Assembly (NCBI GenBank): GCA_013816855.1
Contig: JACDDT010000009.1
Coordinates: forward strand, 1 to 53,993
Length of the DNA stretch: 53,993 nucleotides
Source: Gemmatimonadaceae bacterium
GTDB taxonomy: Bacteria > Gemmatimonadota > Gemmatimonadetes > Gemmatimonadales > Gemmatimonadaceae
Direction: 5' to 3'
This document shows positions 26,105 to 34,276 of this stretch, piece by piece. The notes beneath the pieces are model-generated. The model was not told where the DNA came from. It was given only the letters and a program-made list of their open reading frames with translations, and searched no databases. Each line of letters starts with the position of its first letter. Within the stretch, counting starts at the first letter, position 1. The position numbers and the translations under genes were made by a program.

Positions 26105-27241
26105 CTACTTCTTTCCCACCGGCGGTGCCGAATCGGGCGGGTCGAAGTGGTCGAATGGAATCGTTGACGTTGCGAACGCGCTCATTACCGCACGGCCATC
26201 GCCTGCGACGCGCCGAATCGCGACCAGATGATCCGAGAACCATTGTCCGCGTTGTGTGTTCAGATTGTCGTAGCGCACTCCTCGGCCGCTCGAGGATGAG
26301 TGAATGAAGCGGCCGCTTCCGGCGTAAATCGCAACGTGGCTGATACGACCGGCCTGGGTGAACAACATCAGATCACCAATCGTCATCGCATCGCGATTGA
26401 TTGACGCGCCCGATCCCGCCATTTGTCGTGCGGTGCGCGGCAGATCCACACCTTGGTGCGCATAGACGTATTGCACAAATCCGGAGCAATCGAAACCGCT
26501 TGGGGTGCTTCCTCCATAGACATACGGCACGCCGATGTACTGCTCGGCGTCAGGCACCACACGTCTCGCCGCTGTCGACGCATTCACCGTACTCGCCGGC
26601 CAGCTAGTGCGAGTTCCCCCTCGCGTCGATGATGTTGCCGGGCGCGGCGGAGCGGATCGGGAGCGCGAGCCGTAAATGGCCGAATGTCTGCGCGAGCCTA
26701 GACTGAACGAGAGTCCTATCCGGTACTCTGCACCTGGCGCGAAATCCCCCTGCGCGACGAAGTCGTTGCCGAGCTGACTGCGATAGCGGATCTCACCATT
26801 GACTCCGACTGAGCTCGACACCGGGATGTTGACACCGCCGCCGTAACTCCACGTCTTCATCGCCGAATTCATCGATGACGATGCGCTCGCGCTTTGTGCG
26901 CCGATCCCGGCGAACGCATAGGGCTCTGCAATTCCGCCGAGAACTCCTGCAAGTCCCCCGAAATTATCACCGAGCACGATGTCACCGTCGCCGGTCCATC
27001 TGCGCGTTGCGGAAGAGGTTGCTGCTCCCGGTGAAGGAGTTCCCGAGAGTGCGAATCCGAAAGAGCCGCGCACTCCGATCGCACCGGTACCAAGCGTCAA
27101 ACCAAAGCCGGCGAGTCCGCTGTTGCCGACCATTGAGTTGTCGATCGACGTGAAGGCCTGCGCAGAGCTCGAAGCTTGCGACATCAGGCGGAGAGGCAGC
27201 AGGATCGATACAAGCATTACTGTCGAACGAAGCAATTTCAT
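26105..27241 (-). CDS. Exported NlpC/P60 cell-wall hydrolase with N-terminal beta-rich domain
   Basis: A 378-residue exported protein. The ATG at 27241 gives a signal peptide ending near LMS/QAS or SAQA/F. Residues about 30-190 form a Gly/Ser-rich, beta-strand-rich region of alternating pattern, like a small outer-membrane barrel; residues about 235-350 are an NlpC/P60 papain-like peptidase with Cys252 (DCSGFVQYVY), His302 (ISHVAIYAG) and His314 (FIHSS). NlpC/P60 enzymes cut peptidoglycan stem peptides. The joining of a barrel-like domain to this fold is uncommon. It follows the DUF983 gene by 164 bases. Confidence 0.8.
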   Translation of the reverse strand: MKLLRSTVMLVSILLPLRLMSQASSSAQAFTSIDNSMVGNSGLAGFGLTLGTGAIGVRGSFGFALSGTPSPGAATSSATRRWTGDGDIVLGDNFGGLAGVLGGIAEPYAFAGIGAQSASASSSMNSAMKTWSYGGGVNIPVSSSVGVNGEIRYRSQLGNDFVAQGDFAPGAEYRIGLSFSLGSRRHSAIYGSRSRSAPPRPATSSTRGGTRTSWPASTVNASTAARRVVPDAEQYIGVPYVYGGSTPSGFDCSGFVQYVYAHQGVDLPRTARQMAGSGASINRDAMTIGDLMLFTQAGRISHVAIYAGSGRFIHSSSSGRGVRYDNLNTQRGQWFSDHLVAIRRVAGDGRAVMSAFATSTIPFDHFDPPDSAPPVGKK

Positions 27242-27405
27242 GGGGTCGTCCAGAATTGTTGAAGACCCCTTCAAGCGCAGGTGCGGGACCGCGGTCTACT
27301 TTTTCGCTAAAAGCTTTCCCTGCTGTCACTTAAGAGTGGGATCGGAGTCGAGCGCAAACCGCGATTGTCACCGGGAGTGGACATGCTTTGGGGGCAATCT
27401 GAACG

Positions 27406-27849
27406 CTATTTGGTTCGCGTGATGAAATCTTCCCGCTTCGGCGGGCGAAAGATCAAATCGAGCGCGAGCCAGACCGTCTTCGTGAATGGGTAGCAGATGA
27501 TTGGAACGATGACAGCAAGCATCGCCCCTCCATACTGAAGCGCATTCCATGGCGGGTTCGGCCACGTAACGATCATCACCACGAGAAACGCAGCGGTAAG
27601 AATTACTTCGACGCCGATGAGATTAAGCGTGTACGCTCCGAGGAAATAATCGCCCTCACCGCGTTCGAGCAGCATGCCGCATTTGGGACAGCGCTCCTTC
27701 AGCTTGAAATAACTCTCGAATGCATCGGGCCAGCCGCAGTTCGGACAGCGTCGCCTGATCGCGCGCCATAAAAGAACAGCCGGCTTCTTTCTAGATGTGT
27801 CTGGCTCCGCGCGCGGCTCGTCGCTTCGAGGAGCGACCCCTTCCGTCAC
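27406..27849 (-). CDS. DUF983 membrane protein with zinc-ribbon-like cysteines
   Basis: A 147-residue DUF983-family protein: CPNCGWP and CPKCGMLLERGE give a four-cysteine pattern (about residues 35-60), followed by two membrane segments (about 70-95 and 105-130). Its role is unknown, although members are often found near cytochrome oxidase genes. The GTG start overlaps the stop of the aldo/keto reductase (GTGA), so the pair is translationally coupled. Confidence 0.8.
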   Translation of the reverse strand: MTEGVAPRSDEPRAEPDTSRKKPAVLLWRAIRRRCPNCGWPDAFESYFKLKERCPKCGMLLERGEGDYFLGAYTLNLIGVEVILTAAFLVVMIVTWPNPPWNALQYGGAMLAVIVPIICYPFTKTVWLALDLIFRPPKREDFITRTK

Positions 27850-28823
27850 CCGTGTCCGCGCACGGGGTGTGGCTCATATGGCGCTTCGAGGGCAGCGATG
27901 TTCTCCGCGGATAGCTTGACGTCTAGTGCGCGCACTGCGGTTTCGAGATGCTCGATTTTCGATGCGCCGATGATAGGCGCCGCGACAGCGGGTCGGGAGA
28001 GAAGCCAGGCGAGTGAAACTTCCGCGGGGCTCACTCCAACCTCACTTGCTACTGAGCGCGCTGCGGCTATGACTGCGTCATCACCTTTCTGATCGTAGAG
28101 CTCCACTGCGTAATTGTCCGTATCGGCGCGCACCGTTCCCGCTGCCGGGGACGGCGTTGTCCGCGCGAGCCGTCCTCGCGCGAGGGGCGACCACGGAATG
28201 ACGCCCACGCCCTCATTCACGCACAGCGGAATCATCTCCCGCTCTTCTTCCCGGTAGAGGAGGTTGTAATGATTCTGCATTGACGCGAAGCGAGCCCACC
28301 CGTTCCGCTCCGATACGCTCAGCGCCCGCGCCATCTCCCAGGCATAACCCGAGCTCGCGCCGATGTATCGAACTTTTCCCTGCGATACGAGGTGATCGAG
28401 CGCCGCGAGCGTCTCCTCTATAGGCACACTGCCTTTGAAACGGTGGATCTGGTAAAGGTCGATCGTATCTACGCCGAGCCGTTTCAGGCTCGCTTCGCAC
28501 CCTTGAACGATATGTTTCCGTGACAGACCGCCCATGTTCGGTCCATCGCTCATCGGGAAATGAACTTTTGTCGCGAGGACGATTTCTTCCATCTTCGCCA
28601 TCTCGCGCAGCAGCTTTCCTGTTACGACTTCGCTCACGCCGAGCGAGTACATGTCGGCGGTGTCGAAAAAATTGATTCCGAGCCCGAGGGCGCGCTTGAA
28701 GAAGGGGCGCGCCTCTGCTTCGCCGAGAGTCCACGGCCGCCAGTTCGGATCCCCGTAGGTCATGCAGCCAAGACAAATGCGCGAGACGGTCAGGCCACTT
28801 TGGCCGAGCTGCGTGAATTGCAT
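27846..28823 (-). CDS. Aldo/keto reductase
   Basis: A 325-residue NADPH-dependent oxidoreductase of the AKR (TIM-barrel) superfamily. The catalytic tetrad is visible as Asp54, Tyr59 (FFDTADMYS), Lys86 (LATKVHFP) and His127 (LYQIHRF), and the C-terminal NADP-binding segment (PIIGASKIEHLE) is present. It resembles YajO/YakC-type members acting on aldehydes or ketones. Substrate not predictable. It is first in a two-gene overlap with the DUF983 gene. Confidence 0.9.
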   Translation of the reverse strand: MQFTQLGQSGLTVSRICLGCMTYGDPNWRPWTLGEAEARPFFKRALGLGINFFDTADMYSLGVSEVVTGKLLREMAKMEEIVLATKVHFPMSDGPNMGGLSRKHIVQGCEASLKRLGVDTIDLYQIHRFKGSVPIEETLAALDHLVSQGKVRYIGASSGYAWEMARALSVSERNGWARFASMQNHYNLLYREEEREMIPLCVNEGVGVIPWSPLARGRLARTTPSPAAGTVRADTDNYAVELYDQKGDDAVIAAARSVASEVGVSPAEVSLAWLLSRPAVAAPIIGASKIEHLETAVRALDVKLSAENIAALEAPYEPHPVRGHG

Positions 28824-28863
28824 TCTTGGAACCCGGGGGCGGTTATGGGGGATATTGCCTGGG

Positions 28864-28869
28864 TATAAT
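28864..28869 (+). promoter_or_regulatory. Candidate -10 box (TATAAT) for the GH6 gene
   Basis: An exact TATAAT lies 32-61 bases before the possible ATG starts at 28901 and 28925. No good -35 is seen at the usual spacing. Confidence 0.45.
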
Positions 28870-28924
28870 ATTACTGAAGCAAATGCGATTCACGGTGACC
28901 ATGCAGCTTCGTCTCCGTAGAAGG

Positions 28925-29887
28925 ATGAAACGCCCTCTGCGGTTTTCCCGCGGCCTTGTAAGAGCGCTGCCGCTCGTTGCGCTCGTTATAGTCGCGCGGC
29001 CCGCGCACGCGCAGACCGTCGGCGAGGCGGTCGTCAATCTTTTCAGGTCATCAAAGCTCTATGTGGACCCGTCCTCACGCGCGAAGCAGCAGGCGAACGC
29101 CTGGCGTCGCTCGCGGCCGGCGGATGCGGCATTGATGGACAAGATTGCAAACCAACCCCTCACAAGATGGATTGGAAGCTGGAACGTCAACATCGGCAAA
29201 GACGTTTCAGACGCGGTATCTCGTATCACGGGGGCGTAGGCCCTTCCCGTTTTTGTAGCGTACAACATCCCGCATCGCGATTGTGGCAGTTATTCACGGG
29301 GTGGAGCGGGTAATGCGAACGCGTACAAGCAGTGGATCCGCGGCTTCGCGGGGGGATTGGGAAACAAGAGAGCGGTCGTGATTCTTGAGCCGGACGCGCT
29401 CGCCGGCATGACCTGTCTCAAGGCAGGCGACCAGCAGGAGCGCGTCGATCTCATTCACGACGCGGTGCGCGTGATGAAGGCAAAGGGAGCGGCGGTTTAC
29501 ATCGATGCCGGGAATGCGCGGTGGGTGCCTGCCGCGGAAATGGCGGCGCGCCACACGCGCGCCGGAATCGCCGAAGCCGACGGTTTCTCCTTGAACATCT
29601 CGAACTTTCTCGGCAACACGATCAACATCGCCTACGGTTCCGACGTGTCTCGGCGGGTCGGAGGAAAGCACTTTATCGTCGACACCATCAGAAACGGAAG
29701 AAACGTCAGCACTGCGGGAACCTGGTGCAATCCACCCGGACAACTCGTCGGCACCGCTCCCACGACGAATACAGGTAGCTCACTCGTGGATGCTTTTCTC
29801 TGGATCAAGACTCCGGGCGAATCCGACGGCACCTGCGGCGGATGTCCACCCGCGGGGAACTGGTGGGCTGATTACGCGCTGGTCTAG
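28925..29887 (+). pseudogene. Glycoside hydrolase family 6 endoglucanase/cellobiohydrolase with in-frame TAG
   Basis: An exported GH6 beta-1,4-glucanase whose reading frame is interrupted by a single TAG at 29237-29239. Both sides are in the same frame: 104 codons before, 216 after. Before it come a signal peptide (cleavage AHA/QTV) and the YVDPSSRAKQQANAWR opening; after it PVFVAYNIPHRDCG, the acid/base Asp in VILEPDALAG, YIDAGNARWV and the closing FLWIKTPGESDGTCGG region. All family landmarks are present and no other lesion is seen. It could be a fresh pseudogene, a sequencing error, or a read-through case; translation would otherwise stop after about a third of the protein. ATG 28901 is an alternative start. 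Confidence 0.8.
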
Positions 29888-29912
29888 CAGGAGGAAGCGT
29901 CAACCGTTAGCG

Positions 29913-30851
29913 CTAAAGAAGCGGATCGAGTTTAAAGCGCCCGGTTTTAGAGTTCAGCGGCGCCCATAGGTCGCCTAGCTCGGCGATGCGCGCAGGTACG
30001 TTTGCAATCGTGAAATCGCCAATCTCAACGCCGCCTTCGATCTCTTCCCACGTCACTGGCGTCGACACCGTCGGTCTTTTCTGCGGGCGCACTGAATACA
30101 CTGACGCGAGTGTTTTCCCCCAGGCGTTCTGGTTGTAGTCCACAAGCACCCGGCCCTTCGGTCTTTTTGCGATTCTGTATTCCGCGGTCACGAGCTTCGG
30201 ATGCTTCTCCTCGAGATTTCTCGCAAGCGCCTTCGCAAACGTCCACACCAGCTTCTGTAGCGGTTTTCGAACGATAGGAACGTAAATATGGATCCCGCTC
30301 GCACCGGTCGTTTTCGCGAAGGTTTTCATCCCGAGCTTCCCGAGCGCTTCACCCACAATCAAAGCCACGTCGCGAACCCGGCTGAAAGGAGTGCCTTCGA
30401 CGGGATCCAGATCGAAATGCAGATAGTCCGGGCGATCGATGTCGTCGCAGCGTGAGTACCACTGGTTCATGTCCACGCAACCGAGGTTCACGAGCCAGAG
30501 GAGCGAGGCGGAGTTCTGCGCGATGGGGAAATCGATGACGCTCCCCGAGCCGTGCTCGACGCTGCAGGTGCGAATCCACTTTGGTCGCGGCGACGGAGCG
30601 CGCTTCATGAAGAAGCATTTCCCTTTCACGCCGTTCGGATAACGTTTCATCACCATCGCCCGGTCGCGCAGGTGTGGAATGAGGACTGGCGCGACGTCGG
30701 CGTAATACTGAAGCAAATCGCGCTTCGTCACGCCGAGCTCCGGCCAAAATGCCTTCTGCAAGCTGGTGAGTGTGACGGAGTGCCCGCTTACGCGAAGAGT
30801 ACACTGCGACTCGTCCGCCGGTATTTCAATTCTGGAAGTGGGGGTCGGCAT
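29913..30851 (-). CDS. LigD-type polymerase/primase domain protein (NHEJ)
   Basis: A 312-residue stand-alone LigD polymerase domain (archaeo-eukaryotic primase fold), which in bacterial non-homologous end joining fills gaps with ribonucleotides. LQKAFWPELGVTKRDLLQYY, the HFDLDP metal-binding Asp pair (about residues 145-151) and the TTGASGIHIYVP motif are clear. The ATG at 30851 gives the normal N-terminus; the longer frame to 30962 adds an unlikely leader. The ligase partner lies at 35232-36269; no Ku gene is visible. The divergent ccdA-like gene starts 127 bases away. Confidence 0.88.
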   Translation of the reverse strand: MPTPTSRIEIPADESQCTLRVSGHSVTLTSLQKAFWPELGVTKRDLLQYYADVAPVLIPHLRDRAMVMKRYPNGVKGKCFFMKRAPSPRPKWIRTCSVEHGSGSVIDFPIAQNSASLLWLVNLGCVDMNQWYSRCDDIDRPDYLHFDLDPVEGTPFSRVRDVALIVGEALGKLGMKTFAKTTGASGIHIYVPIVRKPLQKLVWTFAKALARNLEEKHPKLVTAEYRIAKRPKGRVLVDYNQNAWGKTLASVYSVRPQKRPTVSTPVTWEEIEGGVEIGDFTIANVPARIAELGDLWAPLNSKTGRFKLDPLL

Positions 30852-30977
30852 GCGCTGGCGAAAGATGCAATAAAACAGGCTTGAGCCCGCCTCCAGAAAT
30901 AGATCACGCGTTTCGTTGCTAAGAGGGATGCTAGGCAATAGCATCCCTCTTTGTAGCTCCAACGATTACCGGACGCG

Positions 30978-31685
30978 ATGGATTTTTCGAGTCTACCACA
31001 CCAGCTGGCGTTGAATCCGTTACTCGCCGTCGCGGTGCTCTACTTCGGCGGTGTATTGACAAGTCTTACACCCTGCGTCTATCCGATGATTCCGATCACC
31101 GCCGCCATCGTCGCCGGGCAGAGCGTCGGCGGGACGTCGCGGCGGAGGATTGCCGCTCTCGTCGCTGCTTATGTGGTCGGCCTCTCGGTGGTTTACAGCG
31201 CACTCGGTGTATTTGCAGGGCTCAGCGGAACGATGTTTGGCTCGGTAAGCACAAATCCGTGGCTTTACTTTCTGATGGCGAATCTGCTCATCGTCGCAGC
31301 GCTTGCGATGCTCGATGCGATTCCCATTCGTCTTCCCGCGTTTCTCAGTACCTCCGCCACAGCCGGTACCGGTGGAAGCATTCCCGGCACGTTCACGATG
31401 GGCGCCGTCTCTGGGCTTGTTGCGGCACCCTGTTCGGCTCCCGTCATGGCGGTGGTTCTTACTTGGGTGGCGACCACCAAGAGCGGAACGCTCGGTTTTA
31501 TCTATCTTCTCGCGTTTTCTCTCGGCATGTGCACTCTGCTCATGGTCATCGGAATCTTTTCGGGTGTGCTCGCACGCCTTCCGCGCGCTGGTGTATGGAT
31601 GCTTTGGATCAAACGCGGCTTCGCGGTGATCATGATCGGCGTTGCGGAGTATTATCTAATGCAGATGGGCCAGCTTCTCATTTAA
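30978..31685 (+). CDS. CcdA/DsbD-type transmembrane thiol-disulfide reductant conduit
   Basis: A 235-residue membrane protein with six to seven segments and the two membrane-embedded cysteines of the DsbD/CcdA family: Cys33 in LTSLTPCVYPMIP and Cys152 in VAAPCSAPV. Such proteins carry reducing power from cytoplasmic thioredoxin to the periplasm. The TPCVYPMIP form and the absence of soluble domains match the DsbD beta-domain alone. It is followed 15 bases later by a TlpA-like thioredoxin, its probable partner. Confidence 0.88.
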   Translation: MDFSSLPHQLALNPLLAVAVLYFGGVLTSLTPCVYPMIPITAAIVAGQSVGGTSRRRIAALVAAYVVGLSVVYSALGVFAGLSGTMFGSVSTNPWLYFLMANLLIVAALAMLDAIPIRLPAFLSTSATAGTGGSIPGTFTMGAVSGLVAAPCSAPVMAVVLTWVATTKSGTLGFIYLLAFSLGMCTLLMVIGIFSGVLARLPRAGVWMLWIKRGFAVIMIGVAEYYLMQMGQLLI

Positions 31686-31700
31686 TCCCGGTCAAAATCA

Positions 31701-32201
31701 ATGCGCGCTTCAGTTACGGCTCCGATGTTTCTCTTCGTGTTCGCGTTGTCCGCGCCGCGCATCCACGCTCAGGACATGGGGATCGACGTCGGCAAATCGC
31801 CGCCTTCGGCTATCGTGCAAAGGCTCGACGGGAAGAAGGTCGATCTTTCCAACTACATTGGAAAAGCACCTGTGCTTATCGAGTTCTGGGCGACCTGGTG
31901 CCCAAACTGCCGGGAGCTGATGCCAGCTCTTCTCGCTGCGGAAAAGAAATACTCCGGACGAGTGAAGTTTCTGGCGGTTGCCGTGAACATCAACCAATCG
32001 CCGGAGAGGGTGCGAAAGTACCTCGCAGCCCATCCGCTCCCCCACGAAACTTTATGGGACGCAGATGGGAACGCTGCTGGGGCGTTCGATGCGCCGGCTA
32101 CGTCTTACGTCGTGGTGTTGAACAAAAAGGGGATCGTGGCGTATACCGGGCTCGGCGGACGACAGAATCTCGACGCAGCCATTGCGAAAGCGTTGAAATA
32201 A
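31701..32201 (+). CDS. TlpA/ResA-like exported thioredoxin
   Basis: A 166-residue thioredoxin-fold protein with a signal peptide cleaved before Gln24 (IHA/QDM), an active site WCPNC (Cys67/Cys70) and the cis-Pro region in APATSYVVVL. It is probably a periplasmic disulfide reductase fed by the CcdA-like protein just upstream; targets could be cytochrome c apoproteins or the neighbouring peroxiredoxin. Convergent with the latter, sharing a terminator. Confidence 0.88.
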   Translation: MRASVTAPMFLFVFALSAPRIHAQDMGIDVGKSPPSAIVQRLDGKKVDLSNYIGKAPVLIEFWATWCPNCRELMPALLAAEKKYSGRVKFLAVAVNINQSPERVRKYLAAHPLPHETLWDADGNAAGAFDAPATSYVVVLNKKGIVAYTGLGGRQNLDAAIAKALK

Positions 32202-32202
32202 G

Positions 32203-32234
32203 AAGAGGCGGCGCATTAGCGCCGCCTCTTCATC
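32203..32234 (+). terminator. Bidirectional terminator between tlpA-like and peroxiredoxin genes
   Basis: A perfect 12-bp stem (32203-32214 with 32219-32230) and an ATTA loop. The minus strand is followed by TTCTTATTTC, and the plus-strand tail is weaker (CTTCAT). It sits between converging genes and would serve both. Confidence 0.8.
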
Positions 32235-32248
32235 CCAAAGAGCGGATC

Positions 32249-32857
32249 TTACTTCGTAGAGTCTGGAGGAGGCGGAGCCAGGCTATCCACTATCGCAGCC
32301 AAATCCTTGTACGACTGCGCCGACAGAACCTTGAACGGCTTCGTCACGTATCGAATCCGTCCGTCGGGACCAACGACGAAGAGCGAGCGGTTATCCTGTT
32401 TTCTGTCCGCCGCGAATGCGTCGTAGAGCTTCCCGACTTTCCCGCCGGAATCGCTCGCGAATAGGATGGGAAAATCTTCGTCATGCGCCCACGACGCCTG
32501 CGCGGTGTCAGCGTCGACGCTGATGCCGATGACTACGACCTTACGGCCGTTGTTGAAGAGCGTGGCATACTGATCACGGTACGCCTCCATTTGGATGGTT
32601 CAGCCCTTCGTCCGCGCCTGATAAAAAAAGGCGAGCACTACAGTGCTTCCGCGGTAATCGGAGAGCCGCACAGGGTTCTTCAGCCGGCCGTAGCGCGTTG
32701 CGCCGCGAAGTGAAAAATCTGGCGCCGCCATGCCGACTTGCGGGCCACTCGCGATGGGCAGCGGTGTTGGTTTGGTCGGGGTCAGCTGTGCCAGCGCGCT
32801 CGACGCGACCGTCCCCATCACGCCAATCCCAACGGCCACTGCAAGTAATCGTCTCAT
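32249..32857 (-). CDS. Exported peroxiredoxin with in-frame UGA at the peroxidatic position (probable selenoprotein)
   Basis: A 202-residue AhpC/TSA-BCP-type peroxiredoxin if the TGA at 32600-32602 (codon 86) is read as selenocysteine. The reading frame continues uninterrupted past the TGA. The TGA falls where family members carry the peroxidatic Cys: LAFFYQARTKG-(TGA)-TIQMEAYRD, compare T-x-G-C-T in BCP/AhpC proteins. No cysteine is present anywhere in the protein, so without Sec it would have no catalytic thiol. The ATG at 32857 has an upstream GGAGGG and gives a signal peptide cleaved ALA/QLT. A hairpin fitting a bacterial SECIS begins 14 bases after the TGA. A point mutation from TGC/TGT or a sequencing error is the alternative. 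If unread, it gives an 85-residue product. Confidence 0.82.
32564..32585 (-). promoter_or_regulatory. Candidate bacterial SECIS element
   Basis: Read on the minus strand, GGCGTAC pairs with GTATGCC (7 bp, one G-U) around the 8-base loop CGTGATCA. The stem starts 14 bases and the loop 21 bases after the UGA, and a G is among the first two loop bases. These values fall within the known bacterial SECIS pattern. SelB binding is inferred. Confidence 0.6.
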
Positions 32858-33008
32858 CAACCCTCCAGAACGGGCGGGAATCATCGCCTTCTATATGGAG
32901 TGTACACATCCGACGGCCTGAGAGCCAGGCGCCGGCTGAAACGCGAGCGGGTTCAAACCGTAGATACTATGCGGCTGTCCAAGCCATGACACCCAATGGA
33001 GCAAACCA

Positions 33009-33815
33009 ATGAGACGCAAAATGCGGAAGGCGGCCTTCGCCGCACCCTTCCTGTTCGGACCGGTAATGGCGAGAGCACAATCCGGCAATGACTTCTCGGC
33101 GCCGCGTAACGCTGTTGTCGACGCTTCGGGCGCGCGGAGCGTTCGCGTCGAAGCGGGGGCGGGAATACTGCGCGTCGAGGGGAAAGCTGGAATCACGCAG
33201 GTCCAGATAAAAGGAATGGCGTGGGCTTCATCGAGAGAAATCCTCAACGACATCAAGCTCGTCGTGGAGCGTCGGGGGAGTGAGATTTTCATCAAGACAG
33301 ACCTGCCAGAGAGCAATTTCATTTGGGGGAGAGGCGATTGGTCTGCGGCCCTCGATCTTACAGTCGAAGTTCCCCAAGGTCTCGATGCTTCGGTTTATGA
33401 CGGCAGTGGCGCGACCGAAATCAGGAATGTCGGAACGCTAGAGGCCACTGACGGATCGGGAGATCTCCAGGTCGATGGTGCGAAGTCCGTTCGAATAACG
33501 GATGGATCCGGCAGCCTCGTCATCAAAAACATTTCCGGCGACGTCAAGGTGCGAGACGGCTCGGGAGACATCGAGGCGCGCAATGTCGCTGGTTCGTTTA
33601 CCGTTGAGAGTGACGGTTCCGGCGGCATCTTCGCGAGCGACATCAAGGGCTCTGTCGTCGTCGAGCACGACGGCTCGGGTGAGATCAACGCTTCCCGGGT
33701 TGGGCGCGATCTCGTCGTCGAATCTAAAGGCAGCGGCGAAGTCACCTACAACGGCGTAACCGGCCGGGTGGATGTTCCAGAACGCCGGCGCAGCCGGTCC
33801 CGCAATAATTATTGA
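33009..33815 (+). CDS. Exported DUF4097-like beta-helix protein with DGSG repeats
   Basis: A 268-residue exported protein with a signal peptide cleaved before Gln24 (ARA/QSG). From about residue 130, DGSG (or KGSG) recurs every 16-20 residues seven times, with alternating hydrophobic strands between, which suggests a right-handed beta-helix like the DUF4097/DUF2807 putative adhesins. The start has GGAG eight bases upstream. It ends in a basic Arg/Ser tail. No enzymatic motif; a surface or envelope structural role is possible. Confidence 0.75.
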   Translation: MRRKMRKAAFAAPFLFGPVMARAQSGNDFSAPRNAVVDASGARSVRVEAGAGILRVEGKAGITQVQIKGMAWASSREILNDIKLVVERRGSEIFIKTDLPESNFIWGRGDWSAALDLTVEVPQGLDASVYDGSGATEIRNVGTLEATDGSGDLQVDGAKSVRITDGSGSLVIKNISGDVKVRDGSGDIEARNVAGSFTVESDGSGGIFASDIKGSVVVEHDGSGEINASRVGRDLVVESKGSGEVTYNGVTGRVDVPERRRSRSRNNY

Positions 33816-33869
33816 GCAAGACAGACGCAGTAAAGCGTACGAAGCACAAATCTTGAAGTAGGGCTACGC

Positions 33870-34276
33870 GTGAAAATTCTCCCACGTAAAGCCCATGGGG
33901 TCGCCGACTACGCGATAGTTGTCGCTTCCTCTGCCTTCCGCTGGCGCTTGGCTTCACCGGCGTGCCGCGGGCTCTCGCGTATGCCTTCGCCTTCCTACAT
34001 CTGCTCGTCACCGCCTTGAGCTCTTTTCCGCCGGGCGCGCTCCCAATTACTTCGTTCCGGTTCCACAAAGTCGTGGAGCTCATCGGCGGATTCTTTCTGG
34101 TGGGTTTGCCGTGGATGCTCGGATTCGCCGATCGTGTTGCCGCGCGAAACAGCTTCATGATCATGGGAGCGGTCCTCCTGCTACTGGCAGCCTTTACCGA
34201 TTTCGAGCGGCGGCGAATGGCAGTGCCACCTCCGCCCGGCGACAGGCGGCGCAAGCACATGCGAAGAAGCGGCTGA
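33870..34276 (+). pseudogene. Small SPW-repeat-like membrane protein broken by a frameshift
   Basis: Two frames together make one recognisable protein. From GTG 33870 the frame reads KILPRKAHGVADYAIVVA; near 33924-33927 one base appears missing and the +2 frame continues LPLALGFTGVPRALAY, then VVELIGGFFLVGLPWMLGFADR to a stop at 34276. The repeated His-Gly/His-Lys helix plus Pro-Trp pattern resembles SPW-type membrane proteins of about 130 residues with four segments. A downstream GTG at 33962 could give a 104-residue truncated product. Sequencing error is an alternative to true decay. Function unknown. Confidence 0.6.

Noticed and set aside
29237-29239. TAG in the GH6 gene as pyrrolysine
   Set aside because: No pyl genes are visible, the organism type is not a known user, and the residue position is not catalytic; mutation or read error is simpler.
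31259-32464. 401-residue plus-strand frame across the CcdA and TlpA genes
   Set aside because: Overlaps three well-identified genes in another frame and has low-complexity Arg/Ser/His composition.
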